Assembly: GCF_014541205.1 (NCBI RefSeq)
Contig: NZ_CP061280.1
Location: 1,008,798-1,072,797, forward strand
DNA: 64,000 nt
Reading direction: 5' to 3'
Source of the DNA: Mannheimia bovis
Lineage (GTDB): Bacteria > Pseudomonadota > Gammaproteobacteria > Enterobacterales > Pasteurellaceae
Each line of letters opens with the position of its first letter. Within the stretch, counting starts at the first letter, position 1. A program made the position numbers and the translations under genes. The notes under the pieces are model-generated. The model made no database searches, had not been told where the DNA came from, and saw nothing but the letters and a program-made list of their open reading frames with translations. Of the stretch, positions 54,765-63,939 are shown piece after piece.

Positions 54765-55712
54765 TTAAGCCTCAATTCCTTCAAACAGAAGGGTACTTAA
54801 ATAACGCTCAGAAGCAGATGGTAGCACTACCACAATTAGTTTATCTGCAAATTCAGGTAGTTTCGCTAAGCGATCTGCCGCTGCAATTGCAGCACCTGAT
54901 GAAATACCGCCTAAAATACCTTCTTCAGCCATTAAGCGGCGAGCAGTTGCTAGAGCTTCTTCACTAGATACTTGTTCAACACGATCCACTAAAGATAAAT
55001 CAAGGTTTTTCGGGATAAAGCCTGCACCAATACCTTGGATTTTATGTGGAGCCGGTTTCACTTCTTCGCCATTTAAGGTCTGAGTAATAACTGGCGATTC
55101 TGCCGGCTCAACTGCTACAGAAATAATTTGTTTGCCTTTATCTTGTTTAATCGCACGAGAAACACCGGTAATAGTACCACCTGTACCCACGCCGGCTACT
55201 AATACATCAATTTTTCCTTCAGTAGCTTCCCAAATTTCAGGACCGGTAGTTTGTTGGTGGATAGCCGGGTTTGCCGGATTTTCAAATTGTTTTAAGGTAA
55301 CATAATGATCAGGGTTTGAAGCAGCAATTTCTTCCGCTTTCGCAATTGCACCTTTCATCCCTTTTGCCCCTTCGGTTAAAACGAGGTTTACGCCTAAGCC
55401 ACGCAATAAACGTTTACGCTCGGTACTCATCGTTTCAGGCATTGTTAAAGTTAATTTGTAACCACGAGCTGCGGCAACGTAAGCCAATGCGATACCCGTG
55501 TTACCGCTGGTTGCATCGACAATTTCTTTACCTTTAGTCAAAATACCGTCTTTCTCTGCTTGCCAAACCATATTCGCACCGATACGGCATTTCACGCTAA
55601 AACTTGGGTTACGTCCTTCCACTTTAACCACAATGTTGCCGTTACCAAAATTCTTTAAACGCACAAGGGGGGTGTTACCAATAGAGTATGAGTTGTCTGC
55701 ATAGATAGTCAT
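54765..55712 (-). CDS. cysK: Cysteine synthase A
   Basis: The product is 315 residues, a PLP fold-type II enzyme making cysteine from O-acetylserine and sulfide. PLP Lys41 is in [43 protein letters not shown] is the substrate loop, and [15 protein letters not shown] the phosphate site. It is clearly CysK, not threonine synthase: length, the TSGNTG motif and the E. coli match are strong. It follows thrAB on the same strand but is separated by a USS-type terminator and about 190 bases. Confidence 0.95.
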   Translation of the reverse strand: MTIYADNSYSIGNTPLVRLKNFGNGNIVVKVEGRNPSFSVKCRIGANMVWQAEKDGILTKGKEIVDATSGNTGIALAYVAAARGYKLTLTMPETMSTERKRLLRGLGVNLVLTEGAKGMKGAIAKAEEIAASNPDHYVTLKQFENPANPAIHQQTTGPEIWEATEGKIDVLVAGVGTGGTITGVSRAIKQDKGKQIISVAVEPAESPVITQTLNGEEVKPAPHKIQGIGAGFIPKNLDLSLVDRVEQVSSEEALATARRLMAEEGILGGISSGAAIAAADRLAKLPEFADKLIVVVLPSASERYLSTLLFEGIEA

Positions 55713-55834
55713 AATAGTGTTCCTTATTAGATTAGGTATTAAAATTTAACTTTATCATACTTATTTTTGAGTGATTTGCTAGTAGCTAGAAGGTATTTGA
55801 TATAACCAAATGGAATATGTTGAGATAGGCAAAA

Positions 55835-55885
55835 AAACAAGCGGTCATATTTTGCAAAAAATTTACTAAATCTGAGCGCTTGTTT
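55835..55885 (-). terminator. Inverted-USS hairpin after thrAB
   Basis: AAACAAGCG (55835-55843) and CGCTTGTTT (55877-55885) form a 9-bp stem with a wide loop, and read leftward it continues TTTTTTTGCC. One USS (55837-55845) is perfect, the other is missing a base. It can end the thr transcript. Confidence 0.55.
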
Positions 55886-55899
55886 ATTGAGAATTGGGG

Positions 55900-56847
55900 C
55901 TATGTTAGCTCTCTCGCCCCTTGGTTATCTACTTTACAAATGTGGATAAACCCTTCGTTGTTTTGTAGATATTCTTTTTCCAAGTAGTTCACTAATCGTT
56001 GGGCGTGTTCTAAATCAGGTGCGATGGCAAACATCGTTGGACCTGAGCCGGAAATACCCACCGCTAATGCACCTAAATCTTTACAGCCTTGGCGGACGGT
56101 TGGGAAGTTTGGTAATAAATCTTCACGATACGGCTCGGCGATTAAGTCTTTCATCATCGTTGCAGCCAAAATATCTTGGTGTGTATGGCAAGCGTGAACA
56201 AAAGAGCCTAAATAGCGAGCTTGTTGAATCATATCTTGGCGGGTATAGCTTTTCGGCAGAATCGCACGAGCTTCAGCGGTAGAAACTTCTACTCCTGGGT
56301 AGGCTAGCACCCAATACCATTCGTCGAAGAATGGTAGTGGCTGGCAGATATTACCAAGCGATTGGGTCATTAACTGTAAGCCGCCTAAGTAGCAAGGGGC
56401 TACGTTGTCATAGTGGATAGAGCCGGAAATGCGTCCTTCCAACTCGCCCATCATCTCTAATAATTCCATTTTTGAGAAAGGTTCATTGTGGAATTTATTG
56501 AGAGCTACTAACGCAGCGACAATTGAGCAAGCACTTGAACCAAGCCCTGAGCCAATCGGCATATTTTTTTCGAGTGTTAAGCGTAAATTTTTTACGTTAC
56601 CACCACGCAATTTTAAGCGTTCGCTAAAAAGGACATAGGCTTGATAAACGATATTTTTTTGCGGCTCTTTTGGTAGTTTTCGCACAAAATAACCGGCACT
56701 TTCTAGCTCAAATGTTTGCTCGCAATCTTCGATTTGGACGACATCGCCTAGTAATGAACCGTCAATCGGGGAAATAGCAGCACCTAAAGAGTCAAAACCG
56801 ACGCTGATATTAGCGCTTGAAGCAGGGGCATAAATGCGTAAAACCAT
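55900..56847 (-). CDS. thrB: Homoserine kinase
   Basis: The product is 315 residues, a GHMP-family kinase that phosphorylates homoserine. The ATP loop [13 protein letters not shown] (97-109) is present, as are [21 protein letters not shown] at the start and [16 protein letters not shown] near the end. The start overlaps the thrA stop by one base (TAATG), so translation is coupled. thrC, which normally completes the operon, does not follow. Confidence 0.96.
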   Translation of the reverse strand: MVLRIYAPASSANISVGFDSLGAAISPIDGSLLGDVVQIEDCEQTFELESAGYFVRKLPKEPQKNIVYQAYVLFSERLKLRGGNVKNLRLTLEKNMPIGSGLGSSACSIVAALVALNKFHNEPFSKMELLEMMGELEGRISGSIHYDNVAPCYLGGLQLMTQSLGNICQPLPFFDEWYWVLAYPGVEVSTAEARAILPKSYTRQDMIQQARYLGSFVHACHTHQDILAATMMKDLIAEPYREDLLPNFPTVRQGCKDLGALAVGISGSGPTMFAIAPDLEHAQRLVNYLEKEYLQNNEGFIHICKVDNQGARELT

Positions 56848-59303
56848 TAGTTTGCTCCTCCGTGTAGGGTGCGAAGAATATCGGCAAAAATACCGGCTGC
56901 TGTTACGCTATTGCCTGCTCCGTAGCCTCGTAAGAGAAGTGGGATTGGGTTGTAGTAGCGAGTTAAGAATGCAAGCGCATTTTCACCATCTTTCACTTTG
57001 TAAAGCGGGTGGTTTTCATCTACAGCTTCAATTGCGACACGGCATTTGTCGCCGGTGATTGAACCGACATAGCGTAATACTTTGCCTTCTGCTTTTGCTG
57101 TTTCAACACGTTTGTTAAATTCTTCATCCAATGATGGTAGAACCGCTAAGAATTCATCACGGCTCATACCTTCAGAGAAACCTTTTGGTAATACGCCTTC
57201 GATTTCAATATCTTCGAATTCAAGCGGTAAGCCGGTTTCACGTGCAAGAATTAACAATTTACGAGCGACATCCGCACCGGATAAGTCATCACGAGGATCT
57301 GGCTCGGTAAAGCCTTTTTCTTTCGCAATGAAGGTTGCTTGAGAAAGAGTTAAACCTTCTTCTAATTTGCCGAAAATGAACGATAGAGAGCCTGATAAAA
57401 TACCTTCAAATTTCTCCACTTCATCGCCTGCAGCCAAGAGATTTTGTAGATTTTCGATAACCGGTAAACCTGCCCCCACATTGGTTTCATATAAGAATTT
57501 ATGTTGGCTTTGGCGGGCATTTTCACGCATTTCTAAATAATAGTCGTAGCTTGAGGTATTAGCCTTTTTGTTTGGTGTGACTACGTGGAAGCCCTCTTTT
57601 AATGCACGAGCATAAAGATTTGCTACCGATTGAGCTGAAGTACAATCCACAAATACCGGGTTTACCACGTGGTGGAATTTGATGAATGAAAGTAAAACAT
57701 CAAAATCAGACGGCTGGATTGCTTTCTCTAAATCTTCTTTCCAGTTATCTAAATTTAAGCCGTTTTCATTCAACAACATTTTATCCGAGTTAGCTAAGGC
57801 ACAAATTCGGATCTCAATGTCCTTCTTTGCTAAAAACTCCTTTTGCTGCTTAACCTGCTCGATTAACTCGCTACCCACGCCGCCCACACCGACTAAAAAC
57901 ATATCCACCACACGTTTGCTGTTGAATAGCGATTTATGAGTGGCTTTTACCGCTTCAATGGCTTTATTTAACGGTACAACCGCAGAAATTGAACGCTCTG
58001 ATGAACCTTGAGCAATCGCAACAATACTGATATTCGCTTGTGCCAGAGCCGAGAAGAAACGTGCGGCGATCCCTTTAGCCGTACGCATACCATCTCCCAC
58101 CACAGATACAATCGATAAATCTTTAATAATATCAATCGGATCGAGCAAGTTTTCTGATAATTCCTGAGCAAATTCCGCATTTAATGCGACTAAGGCTTTG
58201 TCTGCCGATTTTGCAGGCACACAGAAGCTGATGCTGTACTCTGAAGATGATTGGGTAATTAAAATGACTGAAATACCGGCTTTTGACATTGTTGAGAAAA
58301 CACGAGCTGCCATTCCCACCATACCTTGCATACCTGCCCCTGAAACGTTGAACATTGCCACGTTATCAAGGTTGGTGATGCCTTTTACTTTTAGTCCATC
58401 AGTTGCAACATTACCGTCAATTAATGTGCCTTTGCCTTCCGGATTACCTGTATTTTTAATTAAGCACGGAATATTTAACGGGACTAACGGCCCGATAGTG
58501 CGAGGGTGAATCACTTTTGCCCCGAAGTAAGAGAGCTCCATTGCCTCTTGGTAGCTCATTGATTCTAAGCAAACCGCATCCGAAACTAAGCGAGGATCGC
58601 AGGTATAAACGCCATCCACATCGGTCCAAATTTCGCAAACATCCGCTTTTAAGCAGGCGGCTAAACAAGCAGCAGAGTAGTCAGAACCGTTACGACCTAA
58701 TAAAACCAATTCGCCTTTTTCATTACCTGCGGTAAAGCCTGCCATTAACACCACATTTTTCTTTGGAATTGAGCCGGCATCAACACGTTTGGTCGATTCA
58801 GCAATATCCACAGATGATTCTAAATAGCTGCCGTGAGCCAATAATTTTTCTACAGGGTCAATGTGGGTAACATCATAGCCTTTCGCCTCAAACCACGCTT
58901 GCATCATTGCAATTGAAAGTTTTTCGCCTCGGCAGTGGATAGTTGCCGCAATATCATCTGACAAAGATTTGCTTTTCGCAGAATCAGCAGCTACTTGTTG
59001 AATTTGTTTTAATTCAGCATCAACTAATGCTAATAACTCATCACGGGCAAAGTTATTATTTATCTCATATAAACCATTGATAATATTATGGAAAATCTCA
59101 GTTGCTTCGGAAAGATTGGATTGAAATGATTCGCCGGCTATCGCTTTATCGACAATGGCAACAAGATGGTTAGTGATTTTTGCCGGGGCAGATAACACTC
59201 CCGCTGCCTGATCTTTTAAATGTGCCTTTTCGATGATGTCCGCCGCTTGCATAAAGCGTTCTGGATTGGCTAGTGATGTGCCACCAAATTTAAGAACTCG
59301 CAT
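56847..59303 (-). CDS. thrA: Aspartokinase I / homoserine dehydrogenase I
   Basis: The product is 818 residues with two enzymes of the aspartate pathway. The aspartokinase part (1 to about 460) has [16 protein letters not shown] at the start, [28 protein letters not shown] and paired ACT regulatory domains ([34 protein letters not shown]). The homoserine dehydrogenase part begins at about 465 with [19 protein letters not shown], then [17 protein letters not shown] and [17 protein letters not shown]. Threonine feedback is expected as in E. coli ThrA. The ribosome site is AGGAGA. Upstream is a complete thr attenuator. Confidence 0.97.
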   Translation of the reverse strand: MRVLKFGGTSLANPERFMQAADIIEKAHLKDQAAGVLSAPAKITNHLVAIVDKAIAGESFQSNLSEATEIFHNIINGLYEINNNFARDELLALVDAELKQIQQVAADSAKSKSLSDDIAATIHCRGEKLSIAMMQAWFEAKGYDVTHIDPVEKLLAHGSYLESSVDIAESTKRVDAGSIPKKNVVLMAGFTAGNEKGELVLLGRNGSDYSAACLAACLKADVCEIWTDVDGVYTCDPRLVSDAVCLESMSYQEAMELSYFGAKVIHPRTIGPLVPLNIPCLIKNTGNPEGKGTLIDGNVATDGLKVKGITNLDNVAMFNVSGAGMQGMVGMAARVFSTMSKAGISVILITQSSSEYSISFCVPAKSADKALVALNAEFAQELSENLLDPIDIIKDLSIVSVVGDGMRTAKGIAARFFSALAQANISIVAIAQGSSERSISAVVPLNKAIEAVKATHKSLFNSKRVVDMFLVGVGGVGSELIEQVKQQKEFLAKKDIEIRICALANSDKMLLNENGLNLDNWKEDLEKAIQPSDFDVLLSFIKFHHVVNPVFVDCTSAQSVANLYARALKEGFHVVTPNKKANTSSYDYYLEMRENARQSQHKFLYETNVGAGLPVIENLQNLLAAGDEVEKFEGILSGSLSFIFGKLEEGLTLSQATFIAKEKGFTEPDPRDDLSGADVARKLLILARETGLPLEFEDIEIEGVLPKGFSEGMSRDEFLAVLPSLDEEFNKRVETAKAEGKVLRYVGSITGDKCRVAIEAVDENHPLYKVKDGENALAFLTRYYNPIPLLLRGYGAGNSVTAAGIFADILRTLHGGAN

Positions 59304-59337
59304 AATTTCTCCTGATATTATATTTGCAAATTTTTAT

Positions 59338-59362
59338 ATAAAAAAACCCGCTTGTAGCGGGC
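59338..59362 (-). terminator. thr attenuator terminator
   Basis: On the minus strand CCCGCT and AGCGGG form the stem around ACA, followed by TTTTTTT. The stem includes most of a USS. It lies 18 bases after the thrL stop and just upstream of the thrA ribosome site, the position of the thr attenuator. Confidence 0.85.
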
Positions 59363-59379
59363 ATTTAAAATTCTGTTTT

Positions 59380-59451
59380 TTAGCAACACTGACCCGCACT
59401 ATGTGTTTGCATAATGGTAATCGTGGTAATAATAGTTGCTACATTAAACAT
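59380..59451 (-). CDS. thrL: thr operon leader peptide
   Basis: A 23-residue ORF too short for routine ORF calls: MFNVATIITTITIMQTHSAGQCC. Five Thr (residues 6, 9, 10, 12 and 16) and four Ile (7, 8, 11 and 13) codons are concentrated in the middle, the mark of Thr/Ile-controlled attenuation as in E. coli ThrL. The start ATG follows GAGAAA by 8 bases. Ribosome stalling on these codons during Thr or Ile shortage should let the antiterminator form and thrAB be expressed. Confidence 0.85.
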   Translation of the reverse strand: MFNVATIITTITIMQTHSAGQCC

Positions 59452-59559
59452 TGAGCTATTTCTCAAAAACAATAAATTGAATGAAAGAATGTGGCAAAGC
59501 CTTTCGTTTGTCAATCTTTTTTTGTTGGAAACGGTATTTTTCTTTTTGCCTATTACACT

Positions 59560-59583
59560 AATTGCAATTAATCTTAAGATTAA
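59560..59583 (+). promoter_or_regulatory. Two adjacent perfect palindromes upstream of sodA
   Basis: AATTGCAATT (59560-59569) overlaps a perfect 16-bp palindrome TTAATCTTAAGATTAA (59568-59583). The region lies between the divergent thr leader and sodA. The binding protein is not known. Confidence 0.4.
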
Positions 59584-59595
59584 ATCATAGATTTC

Positions 59596-59609
59596 TTGTT
59601 TTAGATCAA
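59596..59609 (+). promoter_or_regulatory. Putative FNR box upstream of sodA
   Basis: TTGTT-N4-ATCAA matches the FNR site TTGAT-N4-ATCAA except for one base. It is 52 bases before the sodA start. FNR repression of sodA under anaerobiosis is known in E. coli. Confidence 0.4.
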
Positions 59610-59660
59610 AAAACTGCTAAACTGAGAGCTGAGTGATTAACCTTTAATGAGGACAATAAA

Positions 59661-60302
59661 ATGGCATACACATTACCAGAATTAGGCTACGCATACGATG
59701 CGTTAGAACCCCATTTCGATGCAAAAACAATGGAAATTCACCATTCTAAGCATCACCAAGCTTACATTAACAATGCTAATGCAGCGTTAGAAGCTCACCC
59801 TGAATTATTAGAAAAATGCCCAGGTGCATTAATTAAAGATTTAAGCCAAGTGCCTGCGGAAAAACGTGTTGCAGTACGCAACAACGTGGGCGGTCACGTT
59901 AACCACACGTTATTTTGGAAAGGTTTAAAAACCGGTACGACTTTACAAGGTGCATTAAAAGATGCCATCGTGCGTGATTTCGGTTCGGTAGAAGCATTCC
60001 AAGCTGAATTTGAAAAAGCAGCAACTACACGTTTCGGTTCAGGCTGGGCGTGGTTAGTGGCTGAAGAGGGCAAATTAGCTGTAGTTTCAACTGCAAACCA
60101 AGACAACCCATTAATGGGTAAAGATGTGGCTGGTGTTTCAGGCTACCCGATTTTAGGTTTAGACGTTTGGGAACATGCTTACTACCTGAACTACCAAAAC
60201 CGTCGTCCAGACTTCATTAAAGCATTCTGGAACGTAGTAAACTGGGACGAAGCAGGTCGCCGTTTTGAAGAAAAAGTAGCGACTTGCGGCTGTGCGAAAT
60301 AA
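59661..60302 (+). CDS. sodA: Superoxide dismutase [Mn]
   Basis: The product is 213 residues. The four metal ligands have E. coli SodA numbering: His27, His82, Asp168, His172. It is the Mn type rather than the Fe type: [10 protein letters not shown] (Gly at the place where Fe enzymes have Gln) and Gln147 in [10 protein letters not shown]. It has no signal peptide and is cytosolic. A C-terminal CGC (ATCGCAK) is unusual for the family but not in a catalytic position. Palindromes and an FNR-like box lie upstream. Confidence 0.95.
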   Translation: MAYTLPELGYAYDALEPHFDAKTMEIHHSKHHQAYINNANAALEAHPELLEKCPGALIKDLSQVPAEKRVAVRNNVGGHVNHTLFWKGLKTGTTLQGALKDAIVRDFGSVEAFQAEFEKAATTRFGSGWAWLVAEEGKLAVVSTANQDNPLMGKDVAGVSGYPILGLDVWEHAYYLNYQNRRPDFIKAFWNVVNWDEAGRRFEEKVATCGCAK

Positions 60303-60325
60303 TTTAATTCTCGCTTAATACTATT

Positions 60326-60373
60326 CAAGCGGTCAGATTTGGTAAAATTTTTACAAAATCTGACCGCTTGTTA
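60326..60373. terminator. Inverted-USS terminator between sodA and alr
   Basis: CAAGCGGTCAGATTT (60326-60340) and AAATCTGACCGCTTG (60356-60370) form a perfect 15-bp stem. The genes are convergent, so it serves both. Confidence 0.85.
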
Positions 60374-60375
60374 TT

Positions 60376-61500
60376 TTATTTATACTCAAAAATCACTCGA
60401 GGTGTGAGCTTGGTAATTAGCTCGTAGCTAATTACACCGATATGTTTTGCTACATCTTCAATTAATAAGTCCTCTCCCCAAAAAATGACTTTATCGCCCA
60501 CTTTATCTTGGCTGTCAGCCCCTAAATCAACCGTGAGCATATCCATTGAAACTCTGCCGACAATTGGTACAATTCTGCCATTGACTAAAACAGGCGTACC
60601 TTCAGGTGCGTTGCGAGGATAGCCATCACCATAGCCCATTGCAATAACTCCGAGCTTCGTATCTTTTGGGCTTACCCAAGCTCCACCGTAGCCGACAGGT
60701 TCGCCTGCTTTGTGAGTGCGAACAGCAATTAGCGAGGAAGAGAGTGTCATCACAGGCTTGAAGCCTAAATTAGTAATCGGCGTATAGTGCGGAGAAATAC
60801 CGTGCATAATAATGCCGGGGCGAACCCAATCGTAATGAGCTTGTTTCCAATATAGAATACCGCTTGAGGCAGAAATGCTTCGATCGTGAGCCTGATATTT
60901 TTCGGTAGCTTGTTCAAAGACAGAGATTTGCTTTTCGGTATAGCCGCAGTCTAATTCGTCTGCACGGCTGAAATGGCTGACAAAACTGATAGAATTAACT
61001 AATGAACACTGTTTCAACCGTTCTACAAACAGATCAACTTGCTCGGGGTGAATTCCCAAACGGTGCATTCCGGTATCAATTTTGAGCCAAATATTGATAG
61101 GGAAATAGATTTTTGCCTTGCGTGTCCAAAAGCCTTTTTTCTGTTCTTTTTCCCACTCTCGGTTCACTTGCTCCAAAAGTTCGAGCTGTTCAATGGTGTG
61201 AATTACCGTATCAAATTTACGCGAAAGGGTTTTCAGTAGCTCTTCACGGTCAAAAAAACCTTCCACCAATACAATTTTGCCGGTGTAACCTGTTTCTTGA
61301 ATTTCCAAGGCTTCACGTAAGCGGGCAACGCCAAAACCATCCACTAAGTCGGTTAGTGTTGCCGCAGCAGGTAATAAACCTTGCCCATAGGCATTGGCTT
61401 TAATCATTGCCAATAATTTTTGCTGGGGGGCGAACGATTTAATCAACTGAATATTATGGCGAAGGGCTTGGCTGTCAATGGTGGCTGTGGCTGGTTTCAT
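60376..61500 (-). CDS. alr: Alanine racemase
   Basis: The product is 374 residues, a PLP fold-type III enzyme making D-alanine for peptidoglycan. PLP Lys34 is in KLLAMIKANAYGQG, WLKIDTGMHRLG is the conserved arm, and the catalytic tyrosine is in VGYGGAWVS. It carries an extra basic segment around residues 113-132 (WEKEQKKGFWTRKAKIYFP) absent from the 359-residue E. coli Alr. The divergent recD starts about 120 bases away. Confidence 0.94.
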   Translation of the reverse strand: MKPATATIDSQALRHNIQLIKSFAPQQKLLAMIKANAYGQGLLPAAATLTDLVDGFGVARLREALEIQETGYTGKIVLVEGFFDREELLKTLSRKFDTVIHTIEQLELLEQVNREWEKEQKKGFWTRKAKIYFPINIWLKIDTGMHRLGIHPEQVDLFVERLKQCSLVNSISFVSHFSRADELDCGYTEKQISVFEQATEKYQAHDRSISASSGILYWKQAHYDWVRPGIIMHGISPHYTPITNLGFKPVMTLSSSLIAVRTHKAGEPVGYGGAWVSPKDTKLGVIAMGYGDGYPRNAPEGTPVLVNGRIVPIVGRVSMDMLTVDLGADSQDKVGDKVIFWGEDLLIEDVAKHIGVISYELITKLTPRVIFEYK

Positions 61501-61618
61501 ATTATTTATATACGTTCAAATTAAAATTAAGCTAAATTATACCTTAAAATAAAAAATACCTTAGAAAATAATGCAAAAAAGATTAGTATTGGAATATTAG
61601 GTATGAGATGGATTAACT

Positions 61619-63583
61619 ATGCTGAATTTACTATTTGAACTGAAAAAAGAAAAGATTATTTCCGATTTAAACTACCAATTTGCCCGCTTGATTGACAGCA
61701 AGCAGCAACATTACGACTATTCGTTACAGCAAAAAAATTTGGCAGTGTTGCTGGCAGCTTGGGTTTCTTATCAGGTGGCTCAAGGGCATACGGCAGTACG
61801 TTTAGATTCAGCCAATAGTTTGAATTTTTTCGAGTTGAAAAATAGAACTTCAACTCAGCCTTTTTTACAACGCATTTTGCAAAAAATCGATCAAATTCCA
61901 CCGCTTGAGTGGCAATCCGTATTGAAAAATCACATTGCTTTTAGCGATTCTTCACAAAAAATTGCCCCAATGTTGTTCCAAAACGGGCTACTGTATTTTT
62001 ATCGCTACTGGCAGGCAGAGCATAATATCGCAACTTACCTACAACAAGCGGTCGAATTTTCTCCAAAAATTGCAAATGTAGAGCTAGATAAGCAGATTAT
62101 CGAGCAGCTTTTTGAAAATAATGCTACTCGAAGTGAAATAGACTGGCAAAAAGTCGCGGTTGCGACTGCACTCAAACAGAATTTTAGCCTTATTTCCGGT
62201 GGTCCAGGGACAGGGAAAACCACAACAGTCGTGAAATTATTACTTGGCTTACAGCTTAAACAGCTCAAACAAAATGCGCCTTTATTACAAATTGCTCTCG
62301 CCGCACCAACAGGCAAAGCAGCGGCAAGAATGAAAGAGTCGATTGAAGATAAATTAGCCGAATTAAACAATTTACCGCAAGGTTTAAAAGAGGTAATTCC
62401 AAGCGAGGCAGTAACGATTCACCGTTTACTTGGAGCAAAGCTACTTACAGAAGAAACCAAATATCACGCTCAAAATCCGCTGCATTATGATTTATTGGTG
62501 TTGGATGAATCTTCAATGATCGATTTGTCAATGATGGAAAAGATAGTGCAAGCCTTAAAACCGTCGGCTCGTTTGATTATGTTGGGGGATAAAGATCAGC
62601 TTGCCTCTGTTGAAGCGGGCTCTATTATGGGTGAATTAGGATCATTTTTACACTATGGTTATAGCCAACCACATTGTGATTACCTTAAAGCGGTCACGAA
62701 TTATAACATTGAAGCAGGGCAGTCATTGCCGATTTGTGATTCATTATCTCATTTAAAACATAGTTATCGTTTTGGCGAAAAAGCGTGGATCGGTGAATTG
62801 GCGAACGCGGTGAATGATCAGCAGATACAACAGTCGTGGGAAATATTGGAAAAATATAAAGAAAGCGGAAAGTTGGAAACCATAATTTACTCCGAAACGA
62901 AAGAGAGTGATGATAAAGCCAATTGGACACAAAAAAGTGTACAGTTAGTGGTAGATAAAGCCGTAGAGCTTTATCGAGATTATTTGGTGGCAGTAAAACA
63001 GCGAGTTCTTAACCCTCAAGCCGTGAGCATTTCAGAAATTTTTCAAAAATTCCAACAAGTTAGATTTTTATCGGCATTGCGTGTTGGAGAATTGGGGGCT
63101 GAACGTCTTAATCAATCTATTGCTGAAGGACTACGAAAATCAGGATTAGTGCAATTTACGCATAGTCGAGAGCGTTATATCGGTAAACCAATCTTGATTA
63201 CAGAAAATATGCCAAGCAATAAAGTGGCAAGTGGAGATATCGGTATTATTTTGCTAGATGAAAATGGAGATAGTAGGGTTTATTTTGACACCAAACAGGG
63301 GGAAATGCATCATAGTTTATCACTGAGTCAGATCCCAAATTATGAAGCTGCGTATATTATGACGGTGCATAAGTCACAAGGATCTGAGTTTGAACATACT
63401 CTATTAGTATTACCGCTGTCGGTTTCTCCTGTGCTGACTAAAGAGCTTGTTTATACTGCGATCACACGGGCAAAAGAGAGATTTACGTTATTTGGCAATG
63501 AAAAAGTGTGGAAATACAGCCTGGGATCTAAAACAGAAAGACAAAGCGGATTAAAAGAGCAATTAATTACCAAGTTTTGCTAA
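61619..63583 (+). CDS. recD: Exodeoxyribonuclease V alpha chain RecD
   Basis: The product is 654 residues, the 5'-3' helicase subunit of RecBCD. Walker A is GGPGTGKT (194-201); LAAPTGKAAARMKESI, VLDESSMIDLSMM (Walker B), MLGDKDQLASVEAGS, LKHSYRF, and C-terminal VHKSQGSEF and YTAITRAKERFTLFG are helicase motifs. The usual partner recB is not adjacent: upstream is the divergent alr, downstream the rRNA operon. A USS (62044-62052) lies inside the gene. Confidence 0.95.
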   Translation: MLNLLFELKKEKIISDLNYQFARLIDSKQQHYDYSLQQKNLAVLLAAWVSYQVAQGHTAVRLDSANSLNFFELKNRTSTQPFLQRILQKIDQIPPLEWQSVLKNHIAFSDSSQKIAPMLFQNGLLYFYRYWQAEHNIATYLQQAVEFSPKIANVELDKQIIEQLFENNATRSEIDWQKVAVATALKQNFSLISGGPGTGKTTTVVKLLLGLQLKQLKQNAPLLQIALAAPTGKAAARMKESIEDKLAELNNLPQGLKEVIPSEAVTIHRLLGAKLLTEETKYHAQNPLHYDLLVLDESSMIDLSMMEKIVQALKPSARLIMLGDKDQLASVEAGSIMGELGSFLHYGYSQPHCDYLKAVTNYNIEAGQSLPICDSLSHLKHSYRFGEKAWIGELANAVNDQQIQQSWEILEKYKESGKLETIIYSETKESDDKANWTQKSVQLVVDKAVELYRDYLVAVKQRVLNPQAVSISEIFQKFQQVRFLSALRVGELGAERLNQSIAEGLRKSGLVQFTHSRERYIGKPILITENMPSNKVASGDIGIILLDENGDSRVYFDTKQGEMHHSLSLSQIPNYEAAYIMTVHKSQGSEFEHTLLVLPLSVSPVLTKELVYTAITRAKERFTLFGNEKVWKYSLGSKTERQSGLKEQLITKFC

Positions 63584-63650
63584 TAGAATATCCAAATTGC
63601 TGAAAAGATCTACAAGCGGTAAAAAATTTAAAATTTTTTGCAAAAAACAC

Positions 63651-63678
63651 TTGCGTAGATTTAATATTTCTCTATAAT
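63651..63678 (+). promoter_or_regulatory. rRNA operon promoter
   Basis: TTGCGT (63651-63656) and a perfect TATAAT (63673-63678), 16 bases apart, with a GC-containing discriminator GCACCGC. The A/T-rich tracts just upstream could be an UP element. The 16S gene starts about 260 bases further on. Confidence 0.75.
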
Positions 63679-63689
63679 GCACCGCACAC

Positions 63690-63741
63690 AACGACGCACT
63701 GTTGTGAACAGTTAAGTTAATATTCAGTGCGTCGTTCTTTT
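63690..63741 (+). other. Long hairpin in the rRNA leader
   Basis: AACGACGCACTG (63690-63701) and CAGTGCGTCGTT (63725-63736) form a perfect 12-bp stem over a 23-base loop, immediately followed by CTTTTTTG. It resembles an intrinsic terminator and directly precedes boxA. Confidence 0.7.
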
Positions 63742-63742
63742 T

Positions 63743-63754
63743 TGTTCTTTAACA
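63743..63754 (+). promoter_or_regulatory. rRNA antitermination boxA
   Basis: TGTTCTTTAACA differs by one base from the E. coli rrn boxA (TGCTCTTTAACA) and lies in the same position before the 16S gene; NusB/NusE would bind its transcript. Confidence 0.8.
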
Positions 63755-63939
63755 ATTTATCAGACAATCTGTGTGGGCACTTGTTGATAGACTTGATTTA
63801 AAACTATTTTTTTAATTTTGAAGTCTTAATAGGTGCTTAACTAGAAATTCATTACTTTCTTTTAACTGAACTTTTTTAAGTTGAGCTAAGTTTGAAAGTG
63901 CGATTTTATGTCAGTACATATTGAGCGATTAAACTTTTT

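Noticed and set aside
54765-55712. The gene after thrB could be thrC
   Set aside because: The sequence matches cysteine synthase A throughout (length 315, [30 protein letters not shown]). Threonine synthase is longer and lacks these blocks.
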